From contig OY282420.1 in assembly GCA_958295955.1 (NCBI GenBank), forward strand, positions 3,052,435-3,116,434: a DNA stretch of 64,000 nucleotides, written 5' to 3'. How positions within the stretch are numbered: position 1 is the first letter of the stretch; every line of letters begins with the position of its first letter. The DNA comes from an uncultured Bryobacterales bacterium (GTDB lineage: Bacteria > Acidobacteriota > Terriglobia > Bryobacterales > UBA6623). Below the pieces are notes generated by a model. The model worked only from the letters and a program-made list of their open reading frames with translations. It was not told the origin of the DNA and ran no database searches. Of this stretch, positions 58,181-64,000 are shown in pieces. The position numbers and the translations under genes were made by a program.

Positions 58181-60820
58181 ATGGGCACGATGCGTTGGAC
58201 ACTCTTTCCGCTCATGGCCCTGCCGCTGTTTGCGGCGGAGACGCCCGAGGATTTTTTTGAATCGAAAGTCCGCCCCGTTCTGGCCAGGCGGTGTTACGGC
58301 TGCCACGCCGAAAACGCCATAGCCGGCCTGCGCGTCGATTCACGGGAGGGTCTGCTCAAAGGCGGTAAATCGGGACCGGCCATCGCCGTGGGCCGCCCCG
58401 CCGAGAGCGCCGTCATCCAGGCCGTTACGGGCACGGGCGGGCGCATGGCCATGCCGCCGGCGGGTTTGCGGCTCGAAGCCCGCGAAATCGAGGCGCTGAG
58501 CCGTTGGATCGCGATGGGCGCGCCCTGGCCGCTGTCGCCGCGCGAGTTCTTCGCCGGCAAAATTCAACCGGTGTTGGTGCAAAAATGCCTGGGCTGCCAT
58601 GCCGAAACGCCGCAGGGCGGTTTGCGCCTCGACACGCGCGAAGCGCTTCTGAAGGGCGGCAAATCCGGCCCCGCTGTGGTTCCCGGAAATGCGGCGGAAA
58701 GCCTGTTGATTCAGGCGGTGAGCTACGACCATGCGCTCAAAATGCCGCCTACGGGGGCTTTGCCCGCCGAGACCGTTGCGCACTTCGAGCAATGGATCGA
58801 TGACGGCGCCGTTTGGCCCGACGCCGTATCCGCAGCGGTTCCCGAATACGCCGTCTCCGCCGAGCACCGCGCGCACTGGTCGTTCCAGCCGCTCGCCAAC
58901 GCGCCCGTGCCGCAGTTGGCAGGGCGGCGCACAGGCGCGAACGCTATCGACCGCTTCATCGCGGCGAAGCTGCGGGAGAAGTCCCTCAAGCCGTCGCCCC
59001 TTGCCGGCCGGCGGACTTTGATTCGGCGCCTGACCTACGATTTGACGGGACTGCCGCCCTCGCGGGCGGAGGTCGAGGCGTTCGCCGCCGACGCCTCTCC
59101 CGGCGCTTACGCAAAACTCGTCGAGCGGCTGCTCGCCTCGCCCGCATACGGCGAACGCTGGGGGCGTCACTGGCTGGACATCGCGCGCTACGCCGACACC
59201 GCGGGCGACGCCGGCGATTTCCCTGTTCCCGAGGCCTACAAATACCGCAACTACGTCATCGACGCGTTCAACGCCGACAAGCCGTACGATGAGTTCGTCC
59301 GCGAGCAGATTGCCGGCGATCTGCTGCCCTACGAGAACGACGACGAGCGCTGGGAACAGACGATCGCTACCGGCTATATCGCCATCTCGCGGCGCATCGG
59401 CGTGAGCCCGCACCGGCTGCGCCACATCACCATCGAAGATACGATCGACAACGTCGGCAAGACGTTCCTCGGCCTCAGCATCCAATGCGCCCGTTGCCAC
59501 GATCACAAATTCGATCCCATTCCGACCGCCGACTACTACGCTCTTTACGGGATTTTCGACAGCTCAATCTATCCGCACGCCGGGGCCGAGCATCTGCCTT
59601 ACCGCAGCGATTTCGTTTACCGCGTCGGCCGAGAAGAGGCGTGGAAGGCGCTGCGCGATTACGAGCGGGAACTGACTTCCTGGAACGACAGGGAGCGCCG
59701 GAAATTCCGGGAGTACCAGTCCTTCCAAAGCATGTTGATCACAACCCCGGGACGGAACCGGGCCGTCGTCTGGGAGGAGATCATGGCGCTGCGCGGCGAG
59801 CGCGCGGTATTCGCCCGCACCGAGCCGCCGCTGGAAACGGCTTACGCCATCCGCGACGGCGACCCGAAGGACGCGGCCATACAGATTTACGGCGACCCGA
59901 AGGCCAAGGGTCCGCTTGTCCGCCGCGGTTTTCTGCAGATTCTGGGCGGGGGAAAATTGCCGCAAGGGTACGCGGGCAGCGGCCGGCTGCTGCTGGCGGA
60001 GGCCATCGCCGATGCCGAGAACCCGCTCACCGCGAGGGTGATGGTCAACCGCATCTGGCGCCACCATTTCGGGGCGGGCCTGGTAAAAACGACCAGCGAC
60101 TTCGGCCTGCGCGGCGCGCCGCCGACCCACCCCGAGCTGCTCGATTACCTGGCCCGCTATTTCATCGACAGCGGCTGGTCGGTGAAGCAAATGCACCGCC
60201 TCATCGTCAATTCCCGCGCCTACAGGCAGGCGAGTCTGGATAACGCAGAGAACCACGCAGTCGATCCGCAAAACCATCTGCTTTGGCGCGCCAACCGGCG
60301 GCGGTTGGACGCCGAGCAGATCCGCGACTCGATTCTTGCCTTCAGCGGAGACCTCGACCGCTCGGTCGGCGGACGTCATCCGTTTCCGCACCGGCGCACC
60401 TATTTCTACCGCCAGCACGAGCCGTTCACCGCGGAGTATGCGACGAACCGCCGCTCGGTTTACATGATGCAGCAGCGGATTCAAAAGAACCCGTATCTCG
60501 ATCTGTTCGACGGCCCCGACGGCAACCTGCCTTTGAGCGACCGCAAGGCGACGACAACCACGTTGCAGGCGCTTTTCCTGATGAACTCGGAGTTTCTGCA
60601 CGAGCAGTCGCAGGCGATTGCGGAGCGTTGGGCGGCCCGCGCCGCCGCCCCGCGGGATTTCGTCGCTAACGCTTATCGGACAATCTTCGGGCGCGAGCCG
60701 ACCCCGGCGGAAATCGAGCGCGGGGAATCGTTTGCGGCCGGCGCGGAGCCGGCGCAGCGCGCCTGGCCGGGGTACCTGCGCGCAATGCTGTCAAGCAACG
60801 AGTTCCTGTTCGTGGATTGA
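58181..60820 (+). CDS. Double-cytochrome/DUF1549-DUF1553 secreted protein
   Basis: The product has 879 residues. The start MGTMRWTLFPLMALPLFAAE is a signal peptide (the ATG at 58190 is an alternative). Two tandem planctomycete-type cytochrome domains carry RRCYGCHAENAIAGLRVDSR (~36-55) and QKCLGCHAETPQGGLRLDTR (~138-157), each with CxxCH. DUF1549 (~255-450) contains CARCHDHKFDPIPTADYYAL, a third CxxCH. DUF1553 (~600-850) follows and ends MLSSNEFLFVD. It lacks the LamG insert of the 47-kb homologue and the BIG2 domains of the 33.8-kb homologue. It is followed 64 bp later by a DUF1080 gene, suggesting a joint role in periplasmic sugar processing. Confidence 0.88.
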   Translation: MGTMRWTLFPLMALPLFAAETPEDFFESKVRPVLARRCYGCHAENAIAGLRVDSREGLLKGGKSGPAIAVGRPAESAVIQAVTGTGGRMAMPPAGLRLEAREIEALSRWIAMGAPWPLSPREFFAGKIQPVLVQKCLGCHAETPQGGLRLDTREALLKGGKSGPAVVPGNAAESLLIQAVSYDHALKMPPTGALPAETVAHFEQWIDDGAVWPDAVSAAVPEYAVSAEHRAHWSFQPLANAPVPQLAGRRTGANAIDRFIAAKLREKSLKPSPLAGRRTLIRRLTYDLTGLPPSRAEVEAFAADASPGAYAKLVERLLASPAYGERWGRHWLDIARYADTAGDAGDFPVPEAYKYRNYVIDAFNADKPYDEFVREQIAGDLLPYENDDERWEQTIATGYIAISRRIGVSPHRLRHITIEDTIDNVGKTFLGLSIQCARCHDHKFDPIPTADYYALYGIFDSSIYPHAGAEHLPYRSDFVYRVGREEAWKALRDYERELTSWNDRERRKFREYQSFQSMLITTPGRNRAVVWEEIMALRGERAVFARTEPPLETAYAIRDGDPKDAAIQIYGDPKAKGPLVRRGFLQILGGGKLPQGYAGSGRLLLAEAIADAENPLTARVMVNRIWRHHFGAGLVKTTSDFGLRGAPPTHPELLDYLARYFIDSGWSVKQMHRLIVNSRAYRQASLDNAENHAVDPQNHLLWRANRRRLDAEQIRDSILAFSGDLDRSVGGRHPFPHRRTYFYRQHEPFTAEYATNRRSVYMMQQRIQKNPYLDLFDGPDGNLPLSDRKATTTTLQALFLMNSEFLHEQSQAIAERWAARAAAPRDFVANAYRTIFGREPTPAEIERGESFAAGAEPAQRAWPGYLRAMLSSNEFLFVD

Positions 60821-60855
60821 GAGCCGGCTGAAGCAACGCGGGCCGGCAGGCGCGC

Positions 60856-60887
60856 TACAATCGTTCGGTTCCTGGAGGTTGGTTTTG
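60856..60887 (+). promoter_or_regulatory. TACAAT promoter element plus GGAGG site fixing a TTG start
   Basis: TACAAT (60856-60861) is followed by GGAGG (60874-60878), 6 nt before the TTG at 60885. No in-frame ATG or GTG competes. The expected leader is ~17 nt with a full Shine-Dalgarno, in contrast to the leaderless-type genes nearby. Confidence 0.6.
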
Positions 60888-61937
60888 AAAGCCCTTGTTT
60901 TTCCCTGCGCCGTTCTTGTTTCCGCCGCCGTTGCAAGCGCTCAATCGCCCGCGCGTTGGAAGGCGCATGACATGAGCCGTCCGCGTCCGGCGAAAGTCGT
61001 CTCGCGGATGCAACTGCCGGTTCCGCCGCCGTCGGACGCGGTCGTTCTTTTCGACGGCAACGATCTTTCGCAATGGCGCGCCGCGGGCGGCGGCGAGGCC
61101 CAGTGGATCGTCAAGGACGGCAACATGGAAGCCGTCGCCGGGGGCGGTCCGATTTATACCCGCCGGGGATTCGGGGACATCCAACTGCACGTGGAATGGG
61201 CCGCTCCGACGCCCGCGCGCGGCAGAGGCCAGGGGCGGGGCAACAGCGGCGTCTTCCTGATGGGCAAGTACGAGATTCAAGTGCTCGATTCGTACGAGAA
61301 CGTCACCTACGCGGACGGCCAGGCCGGCGCGCTTTACGGGCAGTACCCGCCGCTGGTCAACGCCGGCCGCCCCGCGGGCGAGTGGCAGGCATACGACATT
61401 ATCTTTCGGCGCCCGCGGTTCAAGCCCGACGGCGGCGTGCTGCGGCCGGCGCGGGTCACCGTGCTGCACAACGGAATCCTGGCGCAAGACAATTCCGAGG
61501 TCTGGGGGCCGACCTCGTGGCTGCAGCACCTGCCTTACGAGTCGCACCCCGACCGCTTGCCGCTGTCGCTGCAAGACCACGGCAACCCCGTGCTGTACCG
61601 CAACATCTGGCTGCGCGAGTTGGACGAAGAACCGCGCAAGGGTCCGGCGCAGTACGACACGAAGCCGCTGGTTACGTTCGCGCCCGAGGTTCTCGACCGC
61701 TACGCGGGGGACTACCTCGAACCGCGAGGCGGCCGCAATCGGATTTTTCGAGAAGGCTCCACGCTTTACGTCGTCTTCAACCTGCTGCCGCCCATCGAGT
61801 TGCTGCCGCACTCGCAGGAGGAGTTTTCTCTGCGCTGGACGGCGGCCAAGATCGTCTTTGACCTCGATGCCGGCGGTTCGCCCGAAGGGATGACCTTCCA
61901 CATCGGCGGCGAGCAGCGGCGCGCGAAGAAGCAGTAG
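60885..61937 (+). CDS. DUF1080 (3-keto-disaccharide hydrolase-like) secreted protein
   Basis: The product has 350 residues with a TTG start fixed by GGAGG upstream. Signal peptide: KALVFPCAVLVSAAVASAQS. The DUF1080 domain (~55-250) has DAVVLFDGNDLSQWRAAGGG, GFGDIQLHVEWAAPTPARG, GNSGVFLMGKYEIQVLDSYE, GEWQAYDIIFRRPRF and NPVLYRNIWLRELDEEP. The C-terminal ~90 residues (VLDRYAGDYLEPRGGRNRIF) resemble a DUF3471-type lipocalin-like module. DUF1080 members hydrolyse 3-keto-glycosides or bind glycans. The neighbouring cytochrome protein and the ThuA-like gene fit a 3-keto-sugar pathway. The substrate is not deducible. Confidence 0.85.
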   Translation: MKALVFPCAVLVSAAVASAQSPARWKAHDMSRPRPAKVVSRMQLPVPPPSDAVVLFDGNDLSQWRAAGGGEAQWIVKDGNMEAVAGGGPIYTRRGFGDIQLHVEWAAPTPARGRGQGRGNSGVFLMGKYEIQVLDSYENVTYADGQAGALYGQYPPLVNAGRPAGEWQAYDIIFRRPRFKPDGGVLRPARVTVLHNGILAQDNSEVWGPTSWLQHLPYESHPDRLPLSLQDHGNPVLYRNIWLRELDEEPRKGPAQYDTKPLVTFAPEVLDRYAGDYLEPRGGRNRIFREGSTLYVVFNLLPPIELLPHSQEEFSLRWTAAKIVFDLDAGGSPEGMTFHIGGEQRRAKKQ

Positions 61938-62204
61938 CGCCGCCGCCCGGCGCCATTGTTTTACCGGTTGTCCCGGAGCGTCGGGCTACGCGGCCGGCCG
62001 CCTTGCTCGTTTTGCGGCCGCCCGAATCCATCGCGCGCAGCAGGTCGGAGATGCGCTCCGCGCTGCGCTGCGCCAACATTTTTTGCCCTGTAACACCATA
62101 TATTGCAGCAACTTGCAGCATCCTGACGTAAAAAATCGATTATCGTTTGACACTCGACAGAAATAGGGGTATATATAGGTCAGTTTCAGAAATGGGGGTG
62201 CGCC
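61938..62204. other. Intergenic leader region of the TonB-dependent receptor gene
   Basis: This 267-bp gap becomes AT-richer towards its end. It contains a TTGACA/TATATA promoter (62147-62175) and a minus-strand open stretch ending in basic sequence (62121 downward, starting MLQVAAIYGVTGQKMLAQRS) that I do not accept as a gene. Confidence 0.45.
62147..62175 (+). promoter_or_regulatory. Sigma70 promoter with consensus -35
   Basis: A consensus TTGACA (62147-62152), a 17-nt spacer and TATATA (62170-62175; the run continues TATAGG) precede the receptor gene. The predicted transcript begins near 62182, giving a ~23-nt leader with GGGGGTG before the ATG. It has the best -35 hexamer in the window. 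Confidence 0.7.
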
Positions 62205-64000
62205 ATGCGCTACAGACTTCTCGTCGGGTTGCTTTCGGTTATGTTCTCCACATTTCCATTGCCGGCCCAGATCAACACAGGAACGATTCTGGGGACGGTT
62301 AGCGATACCCAGGGCAGCGTCATTCCCGGCGCCGAAATCACGGTTACGCAAACCGAGTTGGGCGTTGCGGTGGAGTTGACCACCAACGAAGCCGGCGTTT
62401 ATCAAGCCGCGGGGCTGCGGCCCGGCGCCTACCGGGTTCGCGCTGAGACGGACGGCTTCAAGGCCGCGGTCAGGGACGAGATTCAACTCTCCATCCAGCA
62501 ACGCCTTGCAGTCGATTTCATGCTCGAAGTGGGCGACGTCACCGAGCAAATCGAAGTTGTCGCCGGCATCGTGGAGGTGGGCACGGAGGGCGGCCAGTTG
62601 GGCTCCGTCATCGGCGCCGACGAGATTGCCGACCTGCCGCTCGACGGGCGGCGTTACTCCGACCTGATTCTGCTCAGTCCGGGAGCGGTTCCGGCGCCCG
62701 GAACGCGCTCCAATCCGCGCGAGGCCAGAATCAACGTCGACGGCAATTTCTCGCTTCAGAACTACTTCGCCCTCAACGGGGTCGATAACAACACCTTCAC
62801 GACCAATGCCCAGGAACGGAGTCCGCAGGCGGTTTCGCCTCCTCCCGACGCTCTCCAATCCTTCAAGATCCAGACGCGGACCTACGATGCCGAGTTCGGC
62901 TGGAGCCAAGGCGCGGTGATCAATGCCGAGATCAAATCGGGCGCCAACGCCTTTCACGGTTCCGGCTGGTACTTTCTGCGCAGCGACAAGTTGAACGCCA
63001 ACAACTTTTTCAACAATGCAGCCGGCGTGGAAAGAGGGGCCGAGCGCCGCAATCAATCCGGCCTCACCCTCGGCGGGCCGATCGTCAATAACCGCACCTT
63101 CTTCTTCGCCGATTATCAGCGGACGGACTCCAGCAAGGCCGGCGGCGCGAACGGCACGGTTCCGACGGCTCAAATGAAACAAGGCATCTTCACCGGGGCG
63201 CGCGATCTGGAGATCGACCGGAATGCCGACGGCGAGCCCTTCTATCCGCAGATCGCGCCTTGCGTGGACGAAGTCAACGACGTCCTCAATCTGACGGCGA
63301 GGCGCACCGACGGCTTGCCTTGCGGCGACCCGACCGGCATGGCCCTGGCCGCTCTTTATCCGGATCCCAACGCCGGCGCGTTCGGCTACCAGTCGGCGCT
63401 CGACGTGCCGCTGGATCAGAACTCCTTCGACGTGCGCATCGACCACAATATCTCGGCCAAGGACGTCTTTTACGCTTCCTACAGCTTTCAACAGACCGAC
63501 ACCATCGTCGAGCAGGGTCCGTTCCCCAATCCGCTGGCCACGGGGGGCTTCACGGCCAACAGCTACGCCCGCGGGCAACTGACCGCGCTGACCTGGAACC
63601 GCATCTTCAGTCCGTCCGTATTCAACAGCCTGCGCTTCGGCTTCAACCGCATCTATTCGACTTCCGACCCGGTTGCTCCCGAAGGCGACGCCGGCCCCGA
63701 TTTCGGACTGAATAACCTGCCCGGGACGTTCGCTTACGGCCTGCCTCCGATCCGCGTTGGCGGCTATACCCTGCTGGGCACCTCGGAATGGCGGCCCCAG
63801 TTCCAGGTGTCGCAGGTCTTTCAGTTGCTGGACAATCTCAGTTGGATTCGCGGCAACCACGCTTTCAAGCTCGGATTCGAGTACAAGCGGGCCGCCAACG
63901 ACTACCTGGACGTCAAAGCGCCCAACGGCCGCTACATCGTGCCCGGGAACGCCTACGTCGGGGACGGAGTCGCCAACCTGCTGCTGGGCTCCGTCGGCAG
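62205..64000 (+). CDS. TonB-dependent receptor with carboxypeptidase-regulatory-like domain (Oar-type), 3' end outside window
   Basis: The frame is open from the ATG at 62205 to the window end, giving the first ~598 residues. A signal peptide (MRYRLLVGLLSVMFSTFPLP) precedes a carboxypeptidase-regulatory-like beta domain (~22-110: TGTILGTVSDTQGSVIPGAE, TNEAGVYQAAGLRPGAYRVR). A plug domain follows (~120-240: IADLPLDGRRYSDLILLSPG, YDAEFGWSQGAVINAEIKSG), then barrel strands (SGLTLGGPIVNNRTFFFADY, DQNSFDVRIDHNISAKDVFY, NHAFKLGFEYKRAANDY). Such Oar-like receptors are abundant in Solibacter-type acidobacteria and import large substrates, probably oligosaccharides, across the outer membrane. GGGGGTG precedes the ATG. 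Confidence 0.9.
   Translation, partial: MRYRLLVGLLSVMFSTFPLPAQINTGTILGTVSDTQGSVIPGAEITVTQTELGVAVELTTNEAGVYQAAGLRPGAYRVRAETDGFKAAVRDEIQLSIQQRLAVDFMLEVGDVTEQIEVVAGIVEVGTEGGQLGSVIGADEIADLPLDGRRYSDLILLSPGAVPAPGTRSNPREARINVDGNFSLQNYFALNGVDNNTFTTNAQERSPQAVSPPPDALQSFKIQTRTYDAEFGWSQGAVINAEIKSGANAFHGSGWYFLRSDKLNANNFFNNAAGVERGAERRNQSGLTLGGPIVNNRTFFFADYQRTDSSKAGGANGTVPTAQMKQGIFTGARDLEIDRNADGEPFYPQIAPCVDEVNDVLNLTARRTDGLPCGDPTGMALAALYPDPNAGAFGYQSALDVPLDQNSFDVRIDHNISAKDVFYASYSFQQTDTIVEQGPFPNPLATGGFTANSYARGQLTALTWNRIFSPSVFNSLRFGFNRIYSTSDPVAPEGDAGPDFGLNNLPGTFAYGLPPIRVGGYTLLGTSEWRPQFQVSQVFQLLDNLSWIRGNHAFKLGFEYKRAANDYLDVKAPNGRYIVPGNAYVGDGVANLLLGSVG

Noticed and set aside
61985-62121. Short minus-strand ORF beginning MLQVAAIYGV in the receptor leader
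   Set aside because: Mildly protein-like at first but degenerates into Arg/Ser/Ala repeats over the DUF1080 gene, with no ribosome-binding site.
61986-63860. ~620-codon minus-strand frame over the TonB receptor
   Set aside because: The plus strand encodes a clear Oar-like receptor open to the window end; the minus frame is its GC-driven shadow.
1-64000. CRISPR array, rRNA or tRNA genes
   Set aside because: I found no regularly spaced short repeats and no cloverleaf-like or rRNA-like sequence in the gaps. A tRNA scan would settle this.

Overview
The window is one GC-rich, densely coded bacterial chromosome segment with genes on both strands. I see no rRNA, tRNA, CRISPR array, transposase or replication origin. 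The gene content suggests Acidobacteriota, most likely the Solibacter/Bryobacter lineage: an Oar-type TonB-dependent receptor with an N-terminal carboxypeptidase-regulatory-like domain, three DUF1549/DUF1553 (planctomycete-type cytochrome) proteins, a DUF1501 protein, two sulfatases, a ThuA-like protein, a DUF1080 protein, Tat-exported sugar isomerase-like proteins, a BamA-Skp pair and a GAF-ANTAR regulator. This assignment is inference from gene families; no marker rRNA is present.

Layout. 1-1.3 kb: end of bamA, then skp. 1.5-13.7 kb: small zinc-ribbon proteins, GAF-ANTAR regulator, DinB-like protein, ThuA-like lipoprotein, MscS channel, 5'-nucleotidase-like phosphoesterase, sulfatase, PBP1A, proS. 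13.8-14.7 kb: orphan DNA methyltransferase with a translationally coupled 47-residue ORF. 14.8-20.4 kb: GH29-like protein without a recognisable nucleophile, three-subunit molybdenum hydroxylase, superoxide dismutase. 20.4-26.4 kb: ThiO-like oxidase, MscS, sucC-sucD-ndk, trpD. 26.4-32.3 kb is an accessory island: an unknown 212-residue gene behind a hairpin, an exported beta-propeller protein, and a tandemly duplicated locus encoding lone secreted Cache-domain proteins. A foreign block with a frameshifted N12-class DNA methylase is lodged inside the second copy of the duplication. 32.3-39.4 kb: a co-directional secreted set (sulfatase, Ig-like/cytochrome/DUF1549-1553 protein, DUF1501, PPC-domain protein). 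39.4-47 kb: xerD, trxB, pyrE-like gene, a divergent Nramp-like transporter and an M16 peptidase pair. 47-62 kb: two more cytochrome/DUF1549-1553 proteins, a yacL-ispD-ispF operon, two divergent TIM-barrel isomerases, a CNNM/CorC-type transporter, a methyltransferase, an SDR and a DUF1080 protein. 62.2 kb to the end: 5' part of a large TonB-dependent receptor behind a promoter with a consensus -35.

How the genes fit together. The sulfatases, GH29-like, ThuA-like, DUF1080, isomerase-like and cytochrome/DUF1501 genes point to extracytoplasmic breakdown and oxidation of sulfated or unusual glycans, with the TonB receptor as a plausible uptake route. Housekeeping genes (cell wall, translation, isoprenoid, TCA, nucleotide) are interleaved.

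Two observations deserve most attention. First, a 1.24-kb tandem duplication carries two Cache proteins. They are almost identical in the second Cache domain and strongly diverged in the middle of the first, and a 1.65-kb foreign fragment between 41-bp direct repeats interrupts one copy. Second, at least eleven genes have a TANAAT-like -10 hexamer only 3-10 nt before the start codon and no Shine-Dalgarno, which suggests extensive leaderless transcription.
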